This document shows positions 25,701 through 37,700 of a DNA stretch of 64,000 nucleotides, piece by piece (the stretch's first letter is position 1; every line of letters begins with the position of its first letter). The position numbers and the translations under genes are program-made. The stretch comes from Axinella damicornis (Eukaryota > Porifera > Demospongiae > Axinellida > Axinellidae). The stretch spans positions 2,433,554-2,497,553 of the forward strand of contig OZ007509.1 of the NCBI GenBank assembly GCA_963931865.1. Reading direction: 5' to 3'. The notes beneath the pieces were generated by a model, which saw nothing but the letters and a program-made list of their open reading frames with translations, was not told where the DNA came from and made no database searches.

Positions 25701-28700
25701 GTCTGAGTTTGCTTGTGAGAAGTGAATACAGGTGGGGATGCCTTGACAAAAAAGAGCAAAATTATGAATAGAGTGTATAATTATAGCTAACAGATTAGTA
25801 AGTAATTCCTACCAAAGCGCATGAGACTAACTTTTGTTGATCACAAGAATTATGACACACCGGAAATCGGCAGCTTTTCTTGCGAATATTAATGTTACTA
25901 TGCTGTCTCTCCTCCACCTGTAAAGCCTGGGATCGAGGCTAGGTTCCAAGATTGTTTACCATTTCCTGGTTTGTGACGCTGAGGCACAGAGGCATGGGGA
26001 TATGACGCTAACCAAGAAATACAAGAAGCAAACAAAGAACAATAATGCCAAGAGAGAGAGTGAGTCCTTCCAAAACGTTGCAGGTAGACAGAGATGAGTT
26101 CTGCTTGAAGAAGAATGACCACTGCTAGGAGCAGAACTGACAAGGAGAGATCATCTGAAAGGCAAGTGAATGCATCCCTCGATAGCGGCCAAAGGAAGAC
26201 TTACAGCGCTCGCAACTTCACCAGCATGGTGAGTTTCAGTGCATAAGCTAGCGTCAGTGAACAATGACTGTGTGGTCAGGTAGCCTTGTTCCCAGGCCTT
26301 CCACACCTCCAGTTTTTGCAGTCAAAAACTGATTTTTGTCACCATAACTGCTTTGGTCACTGAGGGGCGTGGACAAATTTTACCATGGTCTTTCCCTCTC
26401 TAACAAAATAGTGGATTTTGCCTTTTATTACTTTAAGGTCACCCAATATACAGAAGGCCTATGATAAGGGGATCATAAGAGTCTACAGGTCCTCAGCAAC
26501 ACACTGGTACAAGTTTGGTGTTCATACGTTGTGTTGTTCCCGAGATAGAGCTGTTTTCCCTATTTCAATCAGGGAAAACAGCTTTTCTTAAGATGGAACT
26601 GTTTTCATTGGGGAAAATAGGGAAAACAGCTCTATCTCAGGAACAACACAACGTATGAACACCAAACTTGTACCAGTGTGTTGCTGAGGACCTGTATAAA
26701 TTCCTATGATCCCCATATCACAGGCCTTCTGTATATTGGGTGACGTTAAAGCTAATAAAAGGCAAAATCCACTATTTTGTTAGAGGGAGAAAGACCATGG
26801 TCAAAATTTGTCCACGTCCCTCAGTGACAAAAGCAGTTATGGTGACAAAAATCAGGCCTGGAACAGAAGGAACTTAGGCCTTTCCAGTGGTGCAGGAATT
26901 TCGCTGAAAGCTGCTTCAAGGAAGAACAGGAATGGTGTCTGGAAATACATGCTCCCTGTCTGATCTTTATATTATCAGACAGTCACTTGCATTGCCCTTA
27001 GTGCGAACAGGAAATGATGGTCGGGTGCCATTTTTGGAGTGCCAGCTAACCTGTGCCCATGCTACATTTCTGTGGTATTTCCGAGTTTCTGCATTGTTTC
27101 GTCTCCGTGTGGGAGTGTCTGATTATACATGGCGGCCGATAATTGCTCTATACGGTCCCGGTCAGCGCCCTCATCAAAAACGAATAATTAGAATATACGG
27201 CCGTGAGGGCAGGGCGCTAATTAGAGTATTCATTGCACCTGAATAAATATTCATGACATTAGCAGAAGCCAGACCCTTGCGCTCAAGGAGAAAGTAGTAA
27301 ACATTGGCCACGCTTGACTGCAATCTTCGGTGTTGGAGGAGTTCCTGCAAGTGCAATGGTGAACACCTGTGCTGTTCCAAGCTGCAGTAGTCGATCAGAC
27401 AGAGAGACACACCTGCCTTTTTCAGGCTCTCCAACAAGGCTCTGCTAAAGCGGTGGGTTCATCAGATTGGTAGGACAAATCTTCCAATAAATTCTAGCAC
27501 TTGGGTATGCAGCAGGCACTTCAAGAATTCTCATGGTCGAAAGCTGAGTGCCCAACTGAGAATTTGCCACAGCTAGCCACATGAGTGTCCACTCCCACTC
27601 CAAGGAGCCAGTAAGTGATGTCACATACGTGTGAAAACTGGGAGCTGGTAGAGAGTCTGCTGAAGTGTCCATGTGGTGAGAGTAAAGCAAGGCATGAAGC
27701 ATCATCCTAGCCTCATTCCCAGGCTCCTCCCCAGCTTAATGTCGCATACTGTACACAAAATGTTTTTGTACAGCATGGGGCATACATGTAAAGCTGCAGA
27801 GGAGCCTGGGAACAAGGCTAAGCTTACCTCACCAGGAGTGCAGGACAGGGTGTATACGTATAGTAGCCTCGTTCCCAGGGCTTCTCACCCCAGTGTTTGC
27901 CGCTTGCAGTGAGACCTGGGAACGAGGCTATACGTATAGTGTTTCTCTCAGGTAGGAGGGGGAAAGCCATAAATATGACCTCATCAAAGAACTTAATGCA
28001 TTCCAATGCTCACATCAAAGGATATTACAATGTACATGTAGGCCAGGAGTTTTTTCTTACTTTAGTTCGTCTGCGTCTTGGAACAAGATATTGCTTATCG
28101 CTTTGGTGTATCACAGTCCACCGTGTCACGGATCTTTACTTCCTGGAAAAGGTAAGTTGCTGGAGCTCTGGCAATGATGACTGCTGGACAAAAATTTCTG
28201 TGGCACTCTTGTGGTGGGGTACTTCTGTTTGAACACCTTGGGCATGTGGGCTTGAACTAATTAGCTCCCGAGGAGGCCAGATGGAGTTGCTGGAATTGTA
28301 GATACATGAAGTTGATCCAGTTATAAAAATCACAATACCTACAAAGGCCTCTTTGGAATATCTCCATCTGGTGCAGTAACATTTGTCTTGAAACTCTATC
28401 CTAGAAGTATATCAGACAAAGAACTAACACGTCGAAGCGGCCTTTTAGATTTATTAGAAAGTGGGACTCTGTGATGGCAGACAGGGGGTTTGAAATTCTT
28501 GAAGATCTCGCACCCCATTGGAGTGAGACTCAATATCCTCCCATTTCTTCGTGGAAAAGGCCAGTTGGATTCCAGTGAACTCATTGAAACTAGGAGGATA
28601 GCGTCACTTAGGATCAAAAACTATCATATTTTTGATGGTGTCATGACCAGATTTTTTGTCTGTGCTGTACTAACAAATTTTCATCCTCCTTTTGTGTCCT

Positions 28701-31700
28701 TAGCTTTTGCATTGTTGAACTATCAATAGATTTTAATGTGCGTCCGTGAGTGTGTGAGACGGAAGTGGGATGTTCGTGGGGCGGGACTAGACTAGTGACG
28801 CTGACCTTCGTACTTCAGTGTACTGAACCTCGAACTCTGCGAAGAATGTTTGAGAACATTGGGCACGGGCTGGAATTGGAATCTTCCAGAACAGGTGAGG
28901 CTACAAGCGGACGCAATCGAGGAGCTGCAGTTGAAGCGGGAGCAGCAGTTGAAGCGGACGCAATCGGGGAGCAGCAGTTGAAGCGGACGCAATTCCAGGC
29001 ACACCTCAATCTTCTGGACATGACCACAACGATAAAGACTACAAGCAGAGCTATTCATTGACTTGAAGTCTCCAGCAGGCATTCCATCATCAGCTGTCCT
29101 ATATAGTCACAAAGTAACTGATAATTTGTGCATTTGTAAAACCTAGTACTTGTTGTGGAGACGAATAGGCCTGTGTGATTTCTTGCCAGCCATCTGTTGG
29201 TAGGTAGAGAAGTAGTGACTTCTTCTCTGGAAGGCTGGCATGGACGATCAGGATCAACTAGCTCCTTGTCCCATCCATTCTTTATGTAGGCATTGACTCT
29301 GTTTAATGCAGATCAGTTTTATAATAGCAGCTATCTATCTATATCTTACCTTTCCACCAGTTCAGCCTTCTTTCCTTTAGTAGGAGCAGCCCTACATTGC
29401 AACCACGGCTTAAGTGCTGGAATAGTGAGCGTGTTTGCATCGCACCCACCTAGACTATATAGCTCCTGGTACATGTATATATGTCTTCTTCCCGCAGCAC
29501 CCGCCCACGATCGCGGTATTCATGGCTTCTTTGTTTACTCTACCTTGACCTCATAAGTGCAATGAACACGACCGTATATTCTAATTATTCGTTTTTGATA
29601 AATGAATATCTGCCATTAGTCTCGCGTGCTTCCCGCGGCGATTAGTGGGCGGGGCGGGAGGAGGGGAGGGAAGAAGGGTCTGGTGACTCTGAACAGGATG
29701 TTCTGTTGTTGGCTCTGCCGGAATGCGGGTAGAGCCAATCAGATTGAAGCAGCCTGTAATTTGTGGCACGATTTCCGCTTTGAGCGCGTGACTAGATTTT
29801 ATATAGTTGACATGGCCGAGATCGAGAAGATTCAAGACTGCCTCCTTAGCAGCTTCACAGCTAGGCTACACGCAGTTGATGTCCAAACAAAGCGAAGATA
29901 ATTTGCGTGCGATACGGACATCTCCGTGAGTCTCCACAGGGTTCTCACTGTTAAGTCTCCTTCACATACTACTCTTCGGCAAGTCTTTGAAGCAGACGGT
30001 ACAGCGCTCTTCCTTGATAGCTAGCCATGGCTCTAGCTAGCTGTGTGCTCGATTAACTACTAGCAGAAGAGGTTGGCCACTGTATTACGTCACGAGTAAT
30101 TATTACCTTTCTGTCATGTGACAGTACAGTGGACGGTTATTAAAAGTTATTGAAAATAACTTTACGAATAGAAGACCGTTTCTGGGGCTGCTGTGGAGTG
30201 CTCCCAGTTGGCAATCCTCGAACGCGCTTTGCAAAATGGACGAGACGGCCCCGAACCTCCACTCTAGTCTCGCAGGGCCGACGTTTGCGGCGCGCGTGGG
30301 GACCGTCTGGACCAGGAGACTACTTCCACTCGTTTCTGCCATACCTCAGCTGAATCTTGAAGGGCTCGGCCTTTTATATTGACAACAGATGCCTACGCTT
30401 CCCTGCGAGTCGATATTCCAGGTGATTGCGTCGGGGCTCGATGTTGAAAACTGTCGAAACATTGTCTATGGAAGTACTGTACTTAACATTCATTACGTAA
30501 TCTATATTATCGGATTACACGTGACTTTAATGAGACCTGATTAGCAAAGGTCAACCTTGGCCGTCCTCCTCTGAACTACTAGTATAGTATACTTGAGGTA
30601 AGTCACGTGCAATATTATATTTACGGAAGATTATTGAAGGGCTCCGGTCAAAAAGGAGAGTAAAACGCTTCCGGGTGGAAGTTGAGATTGGACTACTAAG
30701 CAACCGTACATTGACTCACGTTCAGCGGCTGCAAGTAGAAATCACGCAAGTATCTTCGTACAATCGTGCGTAAACATCGTATTCTAAATTCACGGTACAA
30801 TTATTTTTCAACGTCCGTATATCTCCGGAAACTAGAAAACGTTTTAATTCCGTTTTTGACCGGAGGCCTTCAATTACATTCCAGTTTGCAACGGCATCTT
30901 GTTCAGAGTCACCAGACCCTTCTTCCCTCCTCCCCTCCTCCCGCCCCGCCCACTAATCGCCGCGGGAAGGGTCTGGGCCACGCGAGACTAATAGCTAGCA
31001 GGCTTGCACGTGTTTTACGGTACGATCGATGGCACGATGGCAGTGGCAGGCGAGGCAGTGACTGACGAGTTAACAGCAACAACTAGTGACAGCGACGTTG
31101 GTGGTACTGAAGACAGCTCTAGTTCTGTATCTACCGTCTCCCTGCTCGACAGACTAAAAGCACCGAGACTCTCTGATCTAGCGAGAAAGAGGGTCACTAA
31201 AAAGAATCTTCCACATGGCGCTAAGCGGTTGAAGCCTCCCAGGTCAATACACAACCCCAAGAACATCACTCCAGCGGACAGAGTAGCGCAGTACAGGGGT
31301 GAGCAGTTTGTTGTTTCTGGAGGGAAACTTTTTTTGTGAGCATAATATGAATAGTTTCTTAGTTTTTGAGCATACGGTAGTCGCGCGTTATTAGGCGCAT
31401 GCGCCTATAACTCCACAAAAAACTGCATGCGGAGGTGACGAAGAGGTGAGAGCTCTGACTGGGAAGACGAGTGGGAACTTCCCGCCAAAACTGCGGAAAA
31501 AGTGAAGAAGCAAGGACATAATGACGAGAGGTCTCCTCGAGAATCACACCGGGATAAGCTCACATGATGACGAGAGGAGGTCTCCTCCTCCAGATTCAAG
31601 AAACACAGATGAGACTTACGAGAGTTGCACTGAGCAGTGAGGCACCGTAGTCAAGCAATTTAGACCTACTGGTTGAGGTGTGGAGTTATCCAGAGAGTGG

Positions 31701-34700
31701 TCAAGTCTATACCATCTCTGTAGAATATTATCCACAAACCTGCTGTGGGTGAAAACGAGGTTGCGAATAGTTATGGCTTACCTTCCGTGGGCTGCCATAT
31801 AACGACTGGACCTCTCGCATTCTGAGTTCTTCAGGTCGATGTCTGGTGTGACCTCTGGGATCCCCCCAACCTGGTGGGTCTCAGGAGTGGGGAATCGTGG
31901 TAACTGCTGTTCAAACGACATGAGAATGGACATAATTATGGTGTTGACGCTGTTGTGTGTGTGTGTGTGTGTGTATTTCCCTCTATCTCATCTACCCCTC
32001 CCCTGACCGAGAAGAGTGGCCAATGGGGCTATGTGCATACAGCTCCAGGGTAGTGGTCGTGTTTCAATACCGCTGGTCTGAGGTCTTTCATATCTCAGTT
32101 TATCGCCACTCTCAGGATGTCATCCCTTTCTCGACATTACAACAGGCCAGACAGGATTGAACTTTTTCTCACCTGTGTTCTAGCTCTTTGTTGTTGTATA
32201 CTGCATATCCGTTTGGGTCAGTCAGTAATAATGAAACTTTGAACTTTGATCACAGGAAGGAAATATGCGCCTATAAGCGAGATGCACCTAATAACGAATA
32301 TAATAATAATGACATTCCTCGAATAGGAAGTGCGCTTCAATTCGCTGTTTTCCACTCCGTATGATCGAAAATGGCAGAGTTTCTGGAAGAAGACCGCAGC
32401 GCTTAACAGCGAGTACCTGGGACGAGAGTTGAACCTGCGCCTAACAGCGAATATGCGCCTATAAGTGAGATGCGCCTAATAACGCATGACTACAGTAATA
32501 TCCTCAAGCCTATCAGCAACCTAACTGTGCCCTTATTTGGAACCTATTTACGTAACAAGAGCTGGGTAGTCTAAGTAGGTGTTGGCCCTCCTGCTGGTTT
32601 AAATTAAGTGTGACCACAGTAGAGATTACCCACTTGCCGCATATGGTCAAACCTGGTTTATATAATTATGTAGGGTACTACTGGAATGCTCAGTTTATGT
32701 AGGATGCTATCGTCCTCCACATTCTACCTCCTGCATGTCCAAACACGGTATGATCGATCTAGCTAGTGTGAATTTGAGAGTGTGGAGCTGGAGCTGAGAT
32801 AAACATGTCAATTTCACTCTCTGTTCGACTCCACATGTAGCTGCTCTAGCTCTGCAAGCCCTGAAGGCCCTGCTCGCTTGTACCCTAGCCTCTGGCTACG
32901 CGATCGAGACTATCGTGGAGTTGCGGTATAAACAGATGTTGACTGTGCTGACTGTTTGACTCCATATATGTAGCTGTTCCAGCTCTGCAAGCCCTTTGAG
33001 GCACCGCTCGCTCGTCCACTGATCTGAGCCTCAAGGTTGTACTTCTCGTACCGTCGAGCCCTCGCGGCAAATAAAACTCAATTGGCCGGCAAGAAACCCA
33101 CAACATTCCTATCAACATTCCTGAGCATGACATGTTCCGGTACGTACGTACATACGTACATAGCTATATAGTGAGAAATAGATCCCCCATTCAGTGCCTC
33201 GTGCTAATGCGCTCGGCAATAACTAGGAATACACATGCACAGTGTCTTCGCCTCATTGTGCATACTTTCAGTCCATAATACAGTATGCGTCTTTAAAATT
33301 GCTGCCACGATTTAGAACACCTTTCCAAGATGTGTTTGCGGTGCAAAACCAAAAGGCTTGTTTCGAATACTGGAAGGCTTCTCCCGATCGAGAATCTGAA
33401 GGTTTCTTCTGAAGATGCAGAAGGCTTCTTCCGAACAAGGAGGCTTTGCTTACAGATCTTCCGGAGTTCGTTTAGGCCTTCCACGTTCAAATTAGGCCTT
33501 CTGCATTCACATTTAGGCATTCCACATTCTTGTTAGTTTATTGTCATGAATGATTCCCAGCGAGAGTTGTGTGTAATTTGCATAATACCAGCAGACATCA
33601 CCTAGTTCACACTGTGTGGTCAAGTGGGTACAGTTAGCTCTGGCTTCACTGTATAGTACCACAAGGTAGGGACAGCAAACAGCAAAGTAAGGAAACAAGG
33701 TAGGGATGATAGCATAAAACAGTTCAGTATTCAACTTCCTAGCCTCGTTCCCAGGTCTGGGAATGAGGCATATTTTTCATACAGCGCGTAACTAAAGATA
33801 CAAGAAGCAAAAAACAAGGGGAAATTCCATTAACCCTTTAACCACCGAATTCTTCCCACCAAGACAGCACATTTTCATGCATTCAGCGCACACCATTTTC
33901 GTAGGTACTCCTCTTTCGTAGGTACTCCTCTCCCACAGCATTCACTCCTCAGCGGCCAAACTTGGTGGGGCCTACACACATGGAGAGACCCCTCTGGCAA
34001 TACCATTAATGATATTCATGACCCCCACAAGCCCAGCAATTGGAGGTCAAAGGTGGATGTCAGCCGGATTTTCGCCAAACGTGGGCCAGATCTGACTGAT
34101 GGCACCTTACACCACCAATTGCATGTTTTCTTGAGGCCCTGGGTGAGGTCTATGAATATCATTAAAATTGAAAATCCTCGGGTCGATGAATCTCATTAAG
34201 ATATAAAAACGCCCAGGACATGCGAAGGGGGGGGGGGGCTGCCGCCCCCCCTTTCGATACCCCCCAATGGGACTTAAAGGATTAACTTTAACCAGCTCAA
34301 TCCCATCCCATTTTAGAATTTAGGGATGGCAGTGATGGACGTGGGCCTTCCGCTGAGCAGCAGGCTTTGATGCTTCATTCTCTAAAATGTGATCAATGTT
34401 TATTATTGTGTTTGGGGAAGATGGGGTGGGGCATTCACCCTTCATCAGATCAAAGAGCTCATGCACTGCAATGACAGTCATATATAGGTTATGTGTTGCC
34501 AGGTAATTATTACATACACATACATACACTCCAAGATTGTATTCCCTTACAAATAAGGCAGTCCATCACTTGGAGACCACAAATACTTGTCCATGGCCAA
34601 ACTGGTTCAGAAATCCAGGTATTAATGATATTGGCCACGTTGTTGTAAAACAACTCTGATGCATGATGATGATCAAAATGTGAACTCGATTATTGTTGGG

Positions 34701-37700
34701 TCATACAACTAGACTTGTACAATGGCGGCTGGGAGAAGAATCTGCATGAACCTCTCACATTTTTCTTAGTGATCAGTGTCCTGCCTCTTCAAAGTAATCT
34801 CACAGAGAAGCTCACACTGATAGAAACTGCTGTTTTGTGCCAAATCCCTTTGAAAGAAGTTGAAGCAATGAGCTCTAGCCTGATTGAATTAAATTTACAA
34901 GAAAGATGGCCGTTCTGTACTTTCTTTCGTGCCACAAGGAGTCTTACTAGTCATGAAAATGCTTGAAGATGGATGGCATACTATAAGGCTTTTTTTTTTC
35001 TTTCTTTTTTAAATTTCTATAACATTTTATGTGTACATGCCATACTGCCTGCATGCATGTCTGTTACGTAGGACGCCATTCATGACGTCATACGCTATTG
35101 TACATGTATATATAGCACTGTGTGTATGAGCTCTGCATGTACCTGATGAGGCCCGAAAGGCCGAAACTGGCCGGTCGTGCATTAAAATGATTTATTGAAC
35201 ATCTTGAGAACTTGTGAACGTCTCCTCGTGGAAGGACAGTGTGACTACTGGAAGCGAAACGTTGCTGTATTGATGTGGTTTTGTGACAATAGCAAGAAGA
35301 CTGATTGGAATGTATTCCGCACTCTATAATTATTGCTAAAGATCCAGTCTTTGCTCTGAGAGATCGTGTTGTAGGAGTTCCCATTAACGTAATATGCAAA
35401 CACAAAGGACACATGAATAGCCTGAGGCTAATCTCAAACATGTACCCTGCTACTAATTAACTATTAACTGAGTTCTTAGTTCTGGCTCAAGTTCTCGAAG
35501 CAATTGGGGGGTCCAAGTGCGTATTCTATTGGTGGCAATGCTGAGCCCTGGAGTTCCATCAATCACTGAGTACTTCACATCATTAGGGATGGTAAGTGGA
35601 ACATCGGAGTCGCTTGAACTGGTGTCAGTGTCACTTAGCAGTGTTGGGCGGCAGTGAGCAGAGAATCTCCGCAATTGGACTTCACTGAGTCGTACCTTCT
35701 TCCTTCGCCCACGCACTGGTGTCCACTCTTCATGGTCTTTCTCATCATGGACCAGCACACCATGAACACCATCCCGCTTCTCATAATGGACTTCCAAGCA
35801 AGACTTGAGATTGATACCCTCACCCTCAGTCAGAATCTGTGATAGCCGGGCTTAGGCAGGTCTGTTTGGCTGTTTCCTCAGGATTCCATTGCATTGTGAC
35901 GGGAAGGGTTATTAGTCAATTCGGGGTCACTGTCTTCTGCTGCCACCAATACAGTGTCCGTCTGGGAGGTTGCTGGTTTTCTCCCAAGGTGTGCTTTAGA
36001 TGGAGATCCAGTGAGTAAGTTTGTTTTCTGGACACAAGAGCTGCTCGGAGTCCCATGGATATTAGTAGTGATGGGATTTAGTAGTTGGAGCTGGTCCCTG
36101 GCTTCCTTCGTCGTCTACGACGCCTAGGGCGGTGACGCTGCGAGGGCCAGAAAAGTGAGAGCAAATAGCCGCCATTACTCAGGTGCGCTGTCCACAATGA
36201 TGAGTCAAGGCGAAGGCCGCGACATTGAAGCTCGACTGCGAGTGATAGGGGTAAACCTAGCTCCGTCATTTTCGTGTAAGTGCCCTCTAGCACACAGACT
36301 CGGATAGCTGCCGCCATTTTTTAATTTTTTAACTTCCCAGTATTGACATGTATTGCACACCTGTGCCATCCCCACATACAGAGTCAAACAACTCTATGAT
36401 GTCTTTGATGTACGCATGTTGTAGTAATGCATGAGGCAGTTCTGTATATCAGATTAGGATGAATACCATTTAGTGCATGCCACAGTTTGCGCATATGCAC
36501 TGAAGACTAGCCGTGACCCAGGGTGAGGTTGTATACTTAACTGTTTTACCTACTTTTTGCTGTTCTGCTATCCTACTACATCTCTGGCATATATTTTTGT
36601 CTCGGTGCCGAAGCGCCGAGACGCAGTGCTGGGTATGTATACATACGTCTGTCTGTCCACATAGCTGGTGCATATGCGCGACGGATTTACTAACTAGTAA
36701 TGTGCATGTGGCCGCACCCTACTGTGCTAGACAACTGAAAGACACAACAAGATCATGTGAGATTTCAGCAAGAGAGGCTATAACAACAAGAAGTCGGATT
36801 ACAAGAACGCAGACTATACAAGCTGACTGAGAAAGGCAAAGAATGGCAAGGAAGGCCTGAACAAGAGAGTCCGGAACAGAGAGAGCAACGACTACAACGA
36901 CTACAAGCTGACCGAGAGAGGAGACGGCTAAGAAGGCAACGAGAAACCACTGACCAACCTAGGCAACGTGTAGCTAGCTAGATGCTTGTAGACTACATCT
37001 GATTCAGTATTCCTCCATAATTTGACAAATTCTTCTCTTCAAGCCACTTTGTCTGTGCTCGTGTATACTTTTCAGTCAAAGTCAAAGGTATGACCAGTGC
37101 GCCTTTCATTGAAGTTTGTCCATCATATATATGTGTCTATTGGTGCAACAAATTGTGACGTATTTGCCTGTTGACACACTGTAAAGTCTTTCATCAGTAC
37201 GGCAGCATGCGCGAAAAATCTGAGCTATAGCTAGCTACCGAGCAAATCTTGTTAAACCATCTGTAGTGTCCAACACTTGTATCAGTCTTGCAAGTAAACC
37301 GCCGAGACAATTTTTTCAAAAAAGGCGTCCATGTTGATACTTATCCATCAGGGGCGTAGCAACCAGTTTTGATCTAGTAAGGCCAGCAGATACAACACAG
37401 CGCACCGCCGAAGGCGGTGCGCAGAGCCGCGAAGCGGCGATCATTGAAGTCCGCGCGAAGCGCGGAAATTTTTTTTTTTACGTGTTCTTTTTAGCGATCA
37501 GGAAGCGCTCTCGTAGCATCTCTGCGCATTCTGGACATGTTCCCAGACGCAAAGAAGATTGACTAAGTAACCGATGTGTGGGGCTGTTAGCTTCCTTCTT
37601 TTCATCGTCGACGGATTACAACCACGTACGTACGTGGCCGTGGACAGTCGATTGAACAGTCACGTGTTCCACTAGCCTCGTCCCCCGGCCCTAGTATTGA

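Larger units (their letters stand above)
27357..28729 (+). pseudogene. THAP-DDE_Tnp_4 transposase pseudogene
   Basis: Starts [20 protein letters not shown] at 27357, the C2CH zinc finger of THAP proteins; a frameshift follows at about 27417. Domain order THAP, HTH_Tnp_4, DDE_4 is seen in cut-and-paste transposases. Frameshifts, inserted MITEs and an internal inversion abolish function; the residue expected as first catalytic aspartate (D before TEIF) reads serine in the inverted block. Confidence 0.85.
27175..29597 (+). mobile_element. THAP/DDE_Tnp_4 DNA transposon (PIF-Harbinger/ISL2EU-like), inactive
   Basis: Ends are perfect 26-bp inverted repeats (CAAAAACGAATAATTAGAAT...) flanked by AT on both sides. 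Inside, plus strand: a THAP zinc finger (27357-27540: C-A-V-P-S-C, W, VCSRHF) with a frameshift; an HTH segment ([10 protein letters not shown], then [17 protein letters not shown]) near 28060-28146; and DDE pieces ([58 protein letters not shown]) at 28345-28720. A 170-bp block (28147-28316) is inverted. The element also contains two small TAGCC elements and a gag-like repeat at 28745-29060. Confidence 0.88.
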
